A stretch of 36,761 bases of DNA from CAZJAD01 sp964543855 (GTDB taxonomy: Bacteria > Electryoneota > RPQS01 > DYHQ01). The position numbers were made by a program, and so were the translations under genes. The DNA lies in contig CAZJAD010000014.1 of the NCBI GenBank assembly GCA_964543855.1, positions 1-36,761 of the forward strand, written 5' to 3'. Below, one piece after another: positions 1 to 8,371 of the stretch (position 1 is the stretch's first letter; each line of letters begins with the position of its first letter). The notes under the pieces were generated by a model that was given only the letters and a program-made list of their open reading frames with translations, was not told where the DNA came from and made no database searches.

Positions 1-512
1 ATATTCTCGCGGGGGAGGAGCTTTTCACGAACGCGGGTGAAGCTGTGCATCAGGGTGTGGAGCTTTCAGCGAGCGTGTCCCGGTCTCGCTTGGGCTTTGT
101 GGGTGTGGCGGCCAGTTTCGGGCAGTTCCGATTCACCGACTATGTGACGGCATTCGGTGATTTCAACAATAAGAAGCTGCCGGGAGTATCACCGGATCTG
201 GTCAGCGCGGTCATTCGCTGGACTCCGCACGAGCTGTTCTTCGCTGAGTGCACAGCTCGCGCTTCGGGGTCGGCCTATGCGAACACCGAGAATTCGGTCA
301 CTGCTGACGGATGGGCAGTTCTCGGTGCGACGATTGGCGGCGTGCTGCCTGTCGATTTTCTTTCGGGCTCGTGGTATGTCGGAGTGCAGAATCTCACCGA
401 CGAGCGGTATGTCAGTTTCATCCAGGTTAATGACTCGGAAAGTCGGTATTTTGACATGGGGATGCCGCGCATGGTCGTCGCGGGTCTGCGAATCGGCACG
501 CCGGGGCTGTAG
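1..512 (+). CDS. TonB-dependent receptor, C-terminal fragment
   Basis: This is the last 170 or so residues of an outer-membrane beta-barrel protein; the reading frame is open from the left edge, so the gene begins outside the window. Two stretches are typical of TonB-dependent receptors: NAGEAVHQGVEL near the start of the fragment and VGVQNLTDERYVS near the end, followed by PRMVVAGLRIG, the last barrel strand. The family imports siderophores, cobalamin or other scarce ligands using energy from TonB-ExbBD. The plug domain and ligand-specific loops are missing, so the substrate cannot be guessed. The protein ends GTPGL rather than with the usual terminal aromatic residue. The gene points toward the reverse-strand pilin gene, and the 45 bases between them hold no clear terminator hairpin. 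Confidence 0.8.
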   Translation, partial: ILAGEELFTNAGEAVHQGVELSASVSRSRLGFVGVAASFGQFRFTDYVTAFGDFNNKKLPGVSPDLVSAVIRWTPHELFFAECTARASGSAYANTENSVTADGWAVLGATIGGVLPVDFLSGSWYVGVQNLTDERYVSFIQVNDSESRYFDMGMPRMVVAGLRIGTPGL

Positions 513-557
513 CGCTGCACTTCGCGTCGGACCATCCTGCCTTTTTGTTTCTGTCAA

Positions 558-983
558 TTACAATCCACCCGCTGTCCAGGTTCTACTGGGATCTCCCCGG
601 ATTATTGTTCCGTTGCGGTCGAGAGCGACGACTTCGATCAGGTAGGACTGACCGTCGGATTTGGCTCGATAGTTGAAGTTGGCGAAATTCGCTCCGTTAG
701 GCAGGGTCATGTAGGGTTGGCCGTCGAAATTCACGAGGTCGTCAACGAGGAGTCGGACGGCGTTGCGATCCAGATTCGGGAATGCTCCGTGGTCGGCCTC
801 GTAGAGACCCAGGGCTTCCTTGAACAGGAAAACATCATGAGTCGCGGTTACGATGCGAGCGCTATCCCGCGTGCTCATGAATCTTAGTACGGCCACATTG
901 GCGAGAATGCCGATGATGACGATGACGATCACCAGTTCGACATTCGAGAAGCCGCGCTGACCTATTTTCTTCCCCCACTTCAT
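558..983 (-). CDS. type IV pilin / type II secretion pseudopilin-like protein
   Basis: The product is about 141 residues. Near its N-terminus it carries a prepilin-peptidase motif: basic leader, RGFSNVEL with cleavage expected after the glycine, the conserved Glu at mature position 5, and a hydrophobic helix (VIVIVIIGILANVAVL). Such proteins are processed by PilD-type peptidases and polymerise into type IV pili or type II secretion pseudopili. The C-terminal half (YEADHGAFPNLD, then a short beta-rich tail) recalls GspG-type pseudopilins, but no other pilus gene is visible. I chose the ATG at 983 because it overlaps the TGA of the upstream lipoprotein frame (ATGA), suggesting coupling. An in-frame ATG at 989 is an alternative. 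Neither has a clear Shine-Dalgarno site. Confidence 0.75.
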   Translation of the reverse strand: MKWGKKIGQRGFSNVELVIVIVIIGILANVAVLRFMSTRDSARIVTATHDVFLFKEALGLYEADHGAFPNLDRNAVRLLVDDLVNFDGQPYMTLPNGANFANFNYRAKSDGQSYLIEVVALDRNGTIIRGDPSRTWTAGGL

Positions 984-1154
984 CGACATAGATCGGGTGC
1001 AACCGGTGTGCCACCTTTGGCAACGCCCGGCACCGTGCTGCTTTCAGATTCGCGCGACCATGCACGACTGGCGCGTGCGCCATTTGTATCGCACCCTGTG
1101 ATCAGTAGAATAAGCTGCAGAGCAAGCAAGCCTGAAAGGAGAGACTCATGCCGA
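980..1154 (-). CDS. small lipoprotein, 5' end lost in assembly gap
   Basis: On the reverse strand an open frame comes out of the 100-N gap and ends at the TGA overlapping the pilin start. It reads as a lipoprotein signal: basic/polar RHES, hydrophobic LLSGLLALQLILL, then ITGC, a good lipobox, followed by a polar tail of about 35 residues. The start codon must lie inside the gap. The visible mature part is short and matches no family I know. The ATGA overlap with the pilin gene suggests the two are co-translated, perhaps as accessory parts of a pilus or secretion structure. Caution: the forward strand over the same bases also looks like a gene start (1148), so one of the two may be chance. Confidence 0.45.
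1084..1111 (+). promoter_or_regulatory. possible sigma70-type promoter
   Basis: TTGTAT (1084-1089), a 16-base spacer and TAGAAT (1106-1111) could drive a forward gene starting at 1148. The -10 box matches consensus at five of six positions; the -35 is weak. It lies inside the reverse-strand lipoprotein frame, so confidence is low. Confidence 0.3.
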
Positions 1155-1282
1155 NNNNNNNNNNNNNNNNNNNNNNNNNNNNNNNNNNNNNNNNNNNNNN
1201 NNNNNNNNNNNNNNNNNNNNNNNNNNNNNNNNNNNNNNNNNNNNNNNNNNNNNNAGGCCAAGGGGCAAATTCAGCCGCTTAA
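1148..1282 (+). CDS. possible forward gene broken by the first gap
   Basis: A good ribosome-binding site (AAAGGAG, 1135-1141) precedes an ATG at 1148, which runs into the gap after two codons. After the gap three frames are possible: one ends at 1280-1282 after GQGANSAA, another at 1347-1349 after a 30-residue basic stretch. The end given assumes the first. The number of missing bases is unknown, so neither length nor product can be stated. It competes with the reverse-strand lipoprotein for the same bases. Confidence 0.25.
   Translation: MPXXXXXXXXXXXXXXXXXXXXXXXXXXXXXXXXXXGQGANSAA
1155..1254. other. assembly gap (100 N)
   Basis: A run of exactly 100 Ns, the usual placeholder for a scaffold join of unknown size. 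At least one gene end is hidden here. Confidence 0.99.
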
Positions 1283-1357
1283 GCAAAGGACAAGGCGTTT
1301 GCCTCGGCGCGGTGTTTGCAAGCCTCACTGGAGTCATAAAACCATGTGAGGGAGACC

Positions 1358-3394
1358 ATGCGCCTAAGCAATTCAATATCAAAGACTTTGGTCGTCTCCG
1401 CCGTGGCGTTTGTCTGCCTGTCCCTGTGCGCGTCCGGGGCAGTCGGGCAAGAAATGCCAGCGGCTGACCTTCAAGGCTGGATGCATAGTGGGGAGAAGAT
1501 CCTGCAGGCGACGCGCTGGGATCCGAATGAACTTCTGAAAGCAGCCGAGGCCCTGAGCAATCCGCCCACCCGTGGCGTGAATCGCTCGGAAACCTCGGCT
1601 GCTCTTCTGCTTTCGGCCAAGCTCTACGCCAAGGCGGAGAAATACCCGGAGTGCGTGGCGGGCTGCTTGCGGCTTCTCGACACCTATCCGCGGACTTCGA
1701 GCGCGGGCGAGGCGTGCGAGCTGGCGGGCACCGTCATGGCCGACCGTCTGAACAAGGCGACAGAGGCCGCCGAGCTCTTTGGGAAGCGTGCAATGGCTTT
1801 TCCCAAGGAGAGCCAGGCGGAATGGTGCCTTCGTCGGGCCGTTACGCTCTACGAGACAACCGGGGCGTGGAATCGTGCCGCAGAGTGTGCAGAGTGGTAC
1901 GGAGAGCATTTCGCGGACCGTCCGTCAGCACCTCAGATGAAGCTTCGGCTGGCCAGCATTTGGATGAAGCAGGGTGACGCAGCCCGGGCGAAAGAGAGCC
2001 TTATCGCGTTCACTGAGGCGTACGGTGACGATCCGTGGACGGTTGTTGCTCGCCAGACACTTGCCGAAGTCTATGCCAGTGAAGGCGACGCTGAAAAGGC
2101 CTACGGGGAGCAAGGAGCGGCGTGGTCGTGGTACCAGCAACACGCGAAGAAAGCCGCGAAGACGCCTGTCGAAGTACGACAGGCCGCCGCGCTGTCCCTC
2201 TTCGGGCTCCAGCAGCCTCGCCGGGCCTACTTCCGTCGTGCCTGTGAGTTCACACCGAATGTCGTGTCCGACAGGAACGCCAGACCGCTGGCCAAGACGC
2301 TCATCGAGAACTACAATCAGGTCATGCTGACCGATCCCAACATGGCCGTGCAGGCACTGATCGCTCAGGCCGAGGTGTGTGAGGAGTTGGGCAATTTCCT
2401 GCTTCAGCAGGGCTATGTCCAGTATGCGAATGCGCGAGGCCGACAGGATGGGCGGCCGCACGAGGCTGCCATGGAGGAGTATGTGAGGGCGATTGCCTTG
2501 TACGAACGGGCGTGGGACTACTCGCTGATGCAAGAGGACACGCCGGAGCTTGCCAAGCTCTCCGGCCGGGCCGCGACGCGAGCGGTCGAACTCCGGTTGG
2601 GGAACGGGGATCTTGCCTTCGGATGGGCACTTCAGCTTCATCAGGCGCTCCCGGCAGCTACCTCGGCGCCCAAGGAGCTCGATAGACGATTCCAGGCACT
2701 GGACTCGGAGGTCTATCCCGCTCTCACCGCTGGGCTTGCCCACTACAAAGATGCTCAAGCGATGGCCGTGAAGATGGGGCTTCCGCGGCTGGCCGAAAGG
2801 GCCCGCGGCGGCCTGGCAGTGCCACTGGAGCCGTACGCGACGGATCTTTTCGGACTCAATCAGAGCGCCTGGGACGCTGTTTCGACGGCTGCCTTCCAGA
2901 TTGTCAGCGGTGTCCAGATGTCTGAGCGGGCCGCAACGGCGGTTGCACAGTGGGAGCAGCTCGAGGCTGCCCATACGCAGGCTGAGGTTTTTGTACCACA
3001 AACCGTGCAGCGTTCTCGTGAAATCCTGATGGCGCTTCGCGAGGCCCATGCATCGCCGGAATGCCGGACGACCTGGGAGAACCATCTTCTGGGCTATTTT
3101 CAGGACTACGCCCTGTACTGCCATGATGTTTCGACGAAGCTCAGCGGTGCCGTCGAGCAACTGAAAGACAAACAGGGCAATGAGATGATGAAGCTGCAAA
3201 GCCGTTTGCGGAACATCTCGCGTGACCTTGGCAAGCAGGAGTATCGGAGGTTGGAAGAAGCCTATGACCTATGCGAGGAGCTGGCGATCACCAGTCCCGA
3301 GGCGGACAGAATACTGGAGCGTCTGGTCGTACTGAATCCCAAGGAGTACAGCACGAAAGCTGAGACCCGTTTCGGCACGCGGCAGAAGCCGTAG
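1358..3394 (+). CDS. secreted TPR-repeat protein
   Basis: The product is 678 residues. It starts with a signal peptide: basic MRLSNSISK, hydrophobic core TLVVSAVAFVCLSLCASG, likely cleavage near AVGQ. Residues about 70-260 form helical pairs of the tetratricopeptide type (for example SAKLYAKAEKYPECVAGCLRLLDTYP, shortened here to its helical sense, and later AEVYASEGDAEKAYGE), with more irregular helices to the end. TPR proteins of this kind are scaffolds in the periplasm; the partner cannot be read from sequence. I chose the ATG at 1358 because GAGGGAG lies just upstream and the signal peptide begins there; a GTG at 1346 is in frame. The gene is followed by a strong terminator, so it ends its transcription unit. 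Confidence 0.75.
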   Translation: MRLSNSISKTLVVSAVAFVCLSLCASGAVGQEMPAADLQGWMHSGEKILQATRWDPNELLKAAEALSNPPTRGVNRSETSAALLLSAKLYAKAEKYPECVAGCLRLLDTYPRTSSAGEACELAGTVMADRLNKATEAAELFGKRAMAFPKESQAEWCLRRAVTLYETTGAWNRAAECAEWYGEHFADRPSAPQMKLRLASIWMKQGDAARAKESLIAFTEAYGDDPWTVVARQTLAEVYASEGDAEKAYGEQGAAWSWYQQHAKKAAKTPVEVRQAAALSLFGLQQPRRAYFRRACEFTPNVVSDRNARPLAKTLIENYNQVMLTDPNMAVQALIAQAEVCEELGNFLLQQGYVQYANARGRQDGRPHEAAMEEYVRAIALYERAWDYSLMQEDTPELAKLSGRAATRAVELRLGNGDLAFGWALQLHQALPAATSAPKELDRRFQALDSEVYPALTAGLAHYKDAQAMAVKMGLPRLAERARGGLAVPLEPYATDLFGLNQSAWDAVSTAAFQIVSGVQMSERAATAVAQWEQLEAAHTQAEVFVPQTVQRSREILMALREAHASPECRTTWENHLLGYFQDYALYCHDVSTKLSGAVEQLKDKQGNEMMKLQSRLRNISRDLGKQEYRRLEEAYDLCEELAITSPEADRILERLVVLNPKEYSTKAETRFGTRQKP

Positions 3395-3429
3395 GGATGA
3401 GATTTGGTGAATTCCGGAACAAAACGAAC

Positions 3430-3459
3430 CACCGGCAAGTAAAATAATATTTGCCGGTG
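3430..3459 (+). other. inverted repeat upstream of the terminator
   Basis: CACCGGCAA (3430-3438) is perfectly complementary to TTGCCGGTG (3451-3459) across a 12-base AT-rich loop. There is no T-run after it. It may protect the mRNA 3' end, or form part of a leader ahead of aspS. Confidence 0.6.
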
Positions 3460-3471
3460 TGCGAGATGTCG

Positions 3472-3501
3472 GACCGTTACCACCGGTAACGGTCTTTTTT
3501 T
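3472..3501 (+). terminator. rho-independent terminator
   Basis: A perfect 10-bp stem, GACCGTTACC / GGTAACGGTC, with an ACC loop is followed by seven Ts (3495-3501). It ends the TPR gene transcript. It also sits only 41 bases before the aspS start, so it could act as an attenuator if aspS transcription begins upstream of it. Confidence 0.9.
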
Positions 3502-3541
3502 ACCCCAGGCTGTCCCTCCCACAGCCCTTAGAAAGGAGATT

Positions 3542-5317
3542 ATGCCAAGGCGAACTCATACCTGCGGCGAGCTGCGTGCCGACGACGCGGGCAAGCGAGT
3601 CATCCTGAACGGCTGGGTCGCGCGGACGCGCGACCACGGTGGATTGATTTTCATTGATCTGCGCGACCGCTACGGCAAGACTCAAGTTGTCGTGCGGCCT
3701 GAGGAAGACGAGGCACTCTACAAAAGGGCGAGCGGCTTTCACGGCGAGTGGGTCGTGTCTGTCGAGGGTGAAGTGGCTTTGCGTCCATCGGGAACAGCCA
3801 ATCGCCAGATGCCCACGGGCGAGATCGAGGTGCATGCGCGTCAGATCGAAGTGCTGAATCGTTGCCCGCCCCTGCCATTTGCCATCGAGGAGGAGGAAGT
3901 GCACGCCAGCGAGGAGCTGCGACTGCGCTACCGCTACCTGGATTTGCGACGCCCTGAGATGCAGGAGATCTTCGCGCTGCGGCACCGGGTTGGCGACATC
4001 GTGCGCGACCATTTCACCGGGCACGGCTTCGTTGAAATCGAGACGCCGCACCTGGTGAAGAGCACGCCGGAAGGAGCCCGCGACTACCTCGTCCCCAGTC
4101 GGGTGCATCCCGGCAAATTCTACGCGCTGCCGCAGTCGCCGCAAATCTACAAGCAGATTCTGATGGTGGCCGGGTTCGATAAGTATTTTCAGATTGTTCG
4201 CTGCTTTCGCGATGAGGACCTTCGCAGCGACCGTCAGCCGGAGTTTACGCAGGTCGATGTCGAGCTTTCGTTCCCTGATGTCGAGATGATTTTCGAGCTC
4301 GGGGAATCGCTGTTCTGCAAGATATTCAAGGCGGCCTGGGATGTCGAATTGTCGATACCGTTTGCGCGATTCACTTATTCGGAGGTGATGGCGAAATACG
4401 GCACCGACAAGCCGGACCTGCGCTTCGGGATGCCGTTATGCGATGTCACAGAATACTTGCAGGACACCGATTTTCGGATTGTGAAGGAGCTCCTCGCGAA
4501 GGGCGGAGTGGGGCTCGGGATCTGTCTGAAGGGTGAGGCGGATAGAACACGGCGGCAGATCGGTGAGTTCGAAGAAGTCGCCAAGAAAGAGGGACTCGGT
4601 GGGATTCTCCCGATCAAGCTCACAGCGGAAGGCCCTCAAGGTGCGTTGGCGTCGCATTTGTCGGCCGCTTCGCTGAAAGGCCTGACTGACGGCATGGACG
4701 CGGTGCCCGGAGACCTTCTGTTGCTTGCCGTCGGGCCGCGCGAGGAAACGCAGAAGGGTCTGGGAGCGCTGCGACTGCATTTGGGTCAGGCGCTGGGGCT
4801 GATTCGCCAGCGGGATGTGTCCATTTTCTGGGTGACGGAGTTCCCGCTGTTCGAGACCGATCCACAAACCGGCGCCGTCACATCATCGCATCACCCATTC
4901 ACGGGTTTCTTCGACGAAGATCTACCGCTTCTTGACAGCAATCCGCTGGCAGTGCGATCTCTTGCGTACGACATGGTGGTGAACGGCAGTGAGGTTCTGT
5001 CGGGTTCCATTCGTATCAGCAGTCCCGAGGTGCAGCGGAAGGTCCTGTCGATTCTGGGCATCGGCGAGGAGGAAGCGACCCGGCGTTTCGGCTTCCTGCT
5101 GGAGGCTCTCCAGTATGGGTCGCCGCCGACGGGAGGGTTTGCGGTCGGTTTTGACCGCGTCATCATGGTGCTGACGGGCAAGTCCATCCGCGATGTTATC
5201 GCGTTTCCCAAGACACTGCTGGCAACCTCGCTCATGGACGGTTGTCCCTCTGAAGTGGATGAGGGACTGCTGAGAGATTTGAATATCCGAGTTGTCCCAC
5301 CGAAGGATGCGAAGTAG
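3542..5317 (+). CDS. aspS: aspartyl-tRNA synthetase
   Basis: A class II aminoacyl-tRNA synthetase that charges tRNA-Asp with aspartate. At 591 residues it has normal bacterial length. Order: N-terminal OB-fold anticodon-binding domain (about 1-105), catalytic core with motif 2 (FRDEDLRSDRQPEFTQ), a GAD insertion domain in the middle (about 280-420), and motif 3 near the end (GGFAVGFDRVIMVL). His32 in RDHGG and Gly84 in RPSGTAN match the His/Gly pair known from non-discriminating bacterial AspRS, which also charge tRNA-Asn; discriminating enzymes such as E. coli AspRS have Leu and Lys there. This suggests, but does not prove, that Asn-tRNA is made through GatCAB. The start is supported by AGAAAGGAG six bases or so upstream. 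Confidence 0.97.
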   Translation: MPRRTHTCGELRADDAGKRVILNGWVARTRDHGGLIFIDLRDRYGKTQVVVRPEEDEALYKRASGFHGEWVVSVEGEVALRPSGTANRQMPTGEIEVHARQIEVLNRCPPLPFAIEEEEVHASEELRLRYRYLDLRRPEMQEIFALRHRVGDIVRDHFTGHGFVEIETPHLVKSTPEGARDYLVPSRVHPGKFYALPQSPQIYKQILMVAGFDKYFQIVRCFRDEDLRSDRQPEFTQVDVELSFPDVEMIFELGESLFCKIFKAAWDVELSIPFARFTYSEVMAKYGTDKPDLRFGMPLCDVTEYLQDTDFRIVKELLAKGGVGLGICLKGEADRTRRQIGEFEEVAKKEGLGGILPIKLTAEGPQGALASHLSAASLKGLTDGMDAVPGDLLLLAVGPREETQKGLGALRLHLGQALGLIRQRDVSIFWVTEFPLFETDPQTGAVTSSHHPFTGFFDEDLPLLDSNPLAVRSLAYDMVVNGSEVLSGSIRISSPEVQRKVLSILGIGEEEATRRFGFLLEALQYGSPPTGGFAVGFDRVIMVLTGKSIRDVIAFPKTLLATSLMDGCPSEVDEGLLRDLNIRVVPPKDAK

Positions 5318-5419
5318 GCCCTCCATCCGCCGCTTTGCTTCTATTGTGTCCTAAACACAGCTTGTTTGCTGATTCGCCCTTTCATCCCGCAAGACACCCA
5401 CGCGCTTGGGAAATCCACG

Positions 5420-6565
5420 ATGATTCATGCAGAGAGCCGCGCGCATTCGGCCAAGACCATCGCCATTCTCGGAGGTTATGGCCGGGCTGGAGGCGCGATT
5501 GCTCGTCATCTCGTGCAGCAGACGGACACTCGCATTGTGCTCGTCGGACGTGACTTGCAGCGCGCGCGTAAAATGGCAGAGCAGCTCAATGCGGGTCTTC
5601 CTGCGCCGCGCGTGTCAGGTGTTGCCGCTGATGTGCGTGATGGCGATGCTCTCCGAAGGATTCTTCGCGATGCCGATATTGCGCTGGTCTGCACGCGAAC
5701 GACCGGCTTCGTCGAGACGGTCGTTGAAGCGGCTCTCGACACGCGCACTGATCTGCTCGACATCACGCTGAATTCGACCGAGACGCAGGAGGTTTGTCAC
5801 CGCTGGCGGCACGAAATCCTGAGGCGGGGGCGGTGTTTCATCACGGAAGCGGGGGTTATTCCCGGCATGCCGTCGGCTCTCGTGGCGTATGCGGCGGCAA
5901 AGCTCGGACGACTCAAGAACGCGACCATCGCGGAGCTGATGCGCCTCCGGGAGTGGGGAGGCCGTGAAGGGCTCGCCGGATTCCTCGAAGATATTCACAA
6001 CTTGAGCTGGGGTTCGCGGGTCTATTCGAACGGCGCTTGGCGCAGACCTCGCGGCGGCGGAAAGAAGGTCGTGGATTTCGGGGCACGTTTTGGGCCGCAG
6101 ACATGCTACCCGTACCAGATGGCGGAGCTGCATGACCTTCCTGCGAGATACCAGTTGGAAGAGCTCGGCCAGTATGCGTCGGGTTTTGGCCATTGGGTCA
6201 CGGATTGGCTGTTTGCCCTGTTTGTGATTCTGAAGGTCGGCAGGCGTGGCCGGGGTGCCGGGCTGGGGGCTCGTACTTTGGATTGGGCTTTTCGTCGGTT
6301 CAGTCGGCCACCTTATGGTTTTCGGCTGATGCTGTTTGGCGAGGGCGCCGGTGGGGAGACAGTGCAAGTGACCCTGGTGCCGAAGGATGAATACGAGGCC
6401 ACGGCGATTCCCGTTGTGTCGTTCCTCAACCAGTGGCTGGACGGTTCTGTTGTGAAGCCCGGCGTGTGGATGATGGGCCATGCGGCGGACCCTGAACGGC
6501 TTCTGGCGGACATGGAGCGGTTGGGGATGCAAGTCATCAAGAAACACGGTAGGCCTCCAGCTTAG
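5420..6565 (+). CDS. saccharopine dehydrogenase-like NAD(P)-binding protein
   Basis: The product is about 381 residues. The N-terminus is a Rossmann fold with a dinucleotide-binding glycine motif (AILGGYGRAGGAIARHL) followed by VLVGRDLQRA at the second strand. The overall pattern, including ITEAGVIPGMPSALV in the middle, is that of the saccharopine dehydrogenase / trans-acting enoyl reductase superfamily, which contains lysine-pathway enzymes and many lipid- or polyamine-related oxidoreductases. The substrate cannot be assigned. It lies 102 bases after aspS on the same strand with no terminator between them, but no functional link is evident. The ATG at 5420 fits the Rossmann start better than an in-frame TTG at 5366. 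The ribosome-binding site is weak. Confidence 0.8.
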   Translation: MIHAESRAHSAKTIAILGGYGRAGGAIARHLVQQTDTRIVLVGRDLQRARKMAEQLNAGLPAPRVSGVAADVRDGDALRRILRDADIALVCTRTTGFVETVVEAALDTRTDLLDITLNSTETQEVCHRWRHEILRRGRCFITEAGVIPGMPSALVAYAAAKLGRLKNATIAELMRLREWGGREGLAGFLEDIHNLSWGSRVYSNGAWRRPRGGGKKVVDFGARFGPQTCYPYQMAELHDLPARYQLEELGQYASGFGHWVTDWLFALFVILKVGRRGRGAGLGARTLDWAFRRFSRPPYGFRLMLFGEGAGGETVQVTLVPKDEYEATAIPVVSFLNQWLDGSVVKPGVWMMGHAADPERLLADMERLGMQVIKKHGRPPA

Positions 6566-6690
6566 ATTTCATCGGGCGATTGGGGAACGGGCATTGTGGG
6601 CATCCGTCGGGTGGACTGGAAGGGGGTTCACCGCAAGCTGTCCGATTTTCAGATTCTTGCGAAAGACATGCCTTTATGTGTGAAAACAAC

Positions 6691-6718
6691 TTGCTTTTTT
6701 CCCTGACTGGGCTATATT
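6691..6718 (+). promoter_or_regulatory. promoter of parA, possibly giving a leaderless mRNA
   Basis: TTGCTT (6691-6696), a 16-base spacer and TATATT (6713-6718). Transcription would start about seven bases later, at or next to the GTG start of parA at 6726. No Shine-Dalgarno site precedes that GTG, so the message may have no 5' leader. Confidence 0.55.
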
Positions 6719-6725
6719 TGTATAT

Positions 6726-7511
6726 GTGAGCAAAGCTCTCGCCATAGCAAATCAGAAGGGGGGCGTTGGCAAGACGACGACCGCCATCCACCTTGGCGCC
6801 GGACTGGCCATGGAGGGGCGGTCTGTCCTGCTCATTGACATTGATCCTCAGGGGAACGCCACGGCCGGCCTGGGCTTCTCTCCGCGCGAGGAGGAGCGGG
6901 GTATCTACGATGCGCTGATGGGACTTGCGCCGCTTGCCGAGGTAGCCCAGTCGACGATGGTCGCGGGACTCGATATCGTGACCTCGGACGCCCGGCTTCT
7001 CGGAGCCGAGGTGGAGTTGGTGCCGATGATGGCGCGGGAGACGGTTCTGCGCCGGGCGCTGGAGAATCTGGATCGCGGCTACGAGTTTATCCTGATTGAC
7101 TGCCCGCCTTCACTCGGGCTTCTGACGGTGAATGCGCTGACGGCTTCACAGACGATTCTTATCCCGATGCAGTGCGAGTACTACGCGCTCGAAGGTTTGG
7201 CGAATCTCATGAACACGATCAAAGTCGTGCGCGAACGCCTGAATCCGGGGCTGGAGGTTGAGGGCATATTGCTGACCATGTACGATGGTCGGCTTAATCT
7301 GTCCAAGCAGGTGCGCGAGGAAATCGGGGATGTTTTTGGGAGTCGGGTGTACAACACTCTGGTGGCTCGCAATGTACGGCTTTCGGAAGCACCGAGCTTC
7401 GGCAAGCCGGTTTATCTGTATGATCCGAACTCGCGCGGAGCGCAGAATTATCGCGAATTGACCATAGAATTCCTCGCCGCCCAGAGGGACGGTGCGGGGG
7501 AGGTAGTGTGA
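6726..7511 (+). CDS. parA: chromosome-partitioning ATPase ParA (Soj)
   Basis: A 261-residue P-loop ATPase of the ParA/MinD family. It binds DNA non-specifically when ATP-bound and is released by ParB, moving the ParB-parS complex and so the replication origin. The deviant Walker A motif with its signature lysine is at residues 11-18 (KGGVGKTT), the A' motif is LLIDIDPQGNAT, and Walker B is FILIDCPPS. The length is typical of chromosomal ParA without the N-terminal DNA-binding extension of plasmid types. It starts with GTG and overlaps parB by four bases (GTGA), a sign of translational coupling. Chromosomal parAB usually lies near the origin, but no parS or DnaA-box cluster was seen here. Confidence 0.96.
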   Translation: MSKALAIANQKGGVGKTTTAIHLGAGLAMEGRSVLLIDIDPQGNATAGLGFSPREEERGIYDALMGLAPLAEVAQSTMVAGLDIVTSDARLLGAEVELVPMMARETVLRRALENLDRGYEFILIDCPPSLGLLTVNALTASQTILIPMQCEYYALEGLANLMNTIKVVRERLNPGLEVEGILLTMYDGRLNLSKQVREEIGDVFGSRVYNTLVARNVRLSEAPSFGKPVYLYDPNSRGAQNYRELTIEFLAAQRDGAGEVV

Positions 7512-8371
7512 AATCGAAAGCACTTGGCAAGGGATTGCGGGCCCTCATCGCGGAAACGGATGGAGCCGCCGAGCCTGCAGGCCCGGTCGCGCAGATTGAA
7601 ACCAGTCGCATTGAACCCAACCCGCTTCAACCACGGCAGGCGTTTGACGCGGACACTCTGGAAGAGCTGAAGCAGTCCATCATTACCAGCGGGCTTCTGC
7701 AGCCGATTCTCGTGCGCCAGCGTGGGGAGAAGTATCAGATTGTCGTCGGTGAACGACGCTGGCGAGCGTCGCGTGACGCCGGCCTTGCCCATATTCCTGC
7801 GCGCGTCATTGAAGTGGATTCGGACACCGAGATGCTGGAACTGTCGCTCCTGGAGAATGTCCAGCGTGAGGATCTGAATCCGATGGAGCTGGCGGAAGCT
7901 TTCCGGCGGTTGCAGGTTGAATGTCAATTAACACAGGAGCAAATCGCCGCGCGCGTGGGGAAGAGCCGGACGCATGTTGCCAACATCCTGCGGCTCTTGA
8001 AGCTTCCCGAGGAGATTCAAGCGAGTCTTCGCAGGGGAGAATTGACGATGGGGCATGCGCGGGCCTTGCTCGCCGCCAAGGATGACAAGACCCGTTTGGC
8101 CTTGCACCGGCGCTTCATCAGCGACGAGATTAGTGTTCGTGCCGCCGAGGATCTCGCGCGTCCGTCGCAGAAACGAGCGAAGAGCGACGATTTGAATATA
8201 CCGGATCAGCGGCGCCGCAGCTATCTGGCCCGGATGCAGGACCGGCTTCGTCGCCGACTTTCGACGCGCGTCAGAATTCGCACGCGGAGTCAGGGCGGCA
8301 CGATCGAATTGGACTTCTATTCGGATGCCGATATCGAACGATTGGTACAGGTGATTGAAGGCGAAGGCTGA
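7508..8371 (+). CDS. parB: chromosome-partitioning protein ParB (Spo0J)
   Basis: A 287-residue CTP-dependent DNA clamp that loads at parS and spreads along the origin region. The N-terminal KALGKGLRALI is the ParA-contacting peptide of the family. The ParB/Srx-like CTP-binding domain covers about residues 35-125, with ILVRQRGEKYQIVVGERRWRA, here shortened to the key GERRWRA box. A helix-turn-helix follows (TQEQIAARVGKSRTHVANIL), and the C-terminal dimerisation region holds RVRIRTRSQGGTIELDFYS. All expected parts are present and the length is normal. It starts with a GTG inside the parA stop and overlaps the next gene, so the three are probably one operon. Confidence 0.96.
   Translation: MKSKALGKGLRALIAETDGAAEPAGPVAQIETSRIEPNPLQPRQAFDADTLEELKQSIITSGLLQPILVRQRGEKYQIVVGERRWRASRDAGLAHIPARVIEVDSDTEMLELSLLENVQREDLNPMELAEAFRRLQVECQLTQEQIAARVGKSRTHVANILRLLKLPEEIQASLRRGELTMGHARALLAAKDDKTRLALHRRFISDEISVRAAEDLARPSQKRAKSDDLNIPDQRRRSYLARMQDRLRRRLSTRVRIRTRSQGGTIELDFYSDADIERLVQVIEGEG

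Noticed and set aside
1925..3199. Long antisense open frame opposite the TPR gene
   Set aside because: Shadow of a GC-rich coding strand; Arg/Leu/His-heavy composition and no motif. Similar antisense frames at 5615-6547, 13361-14584 and 28967-29671 were dropped for the same reason.
3395..3541. T-box riboswitch ahead of aspS
   Set aside because: There is a terminator, but no AGGGTGGNACCGCG-like T-box sequence and no room for the specifier stem.
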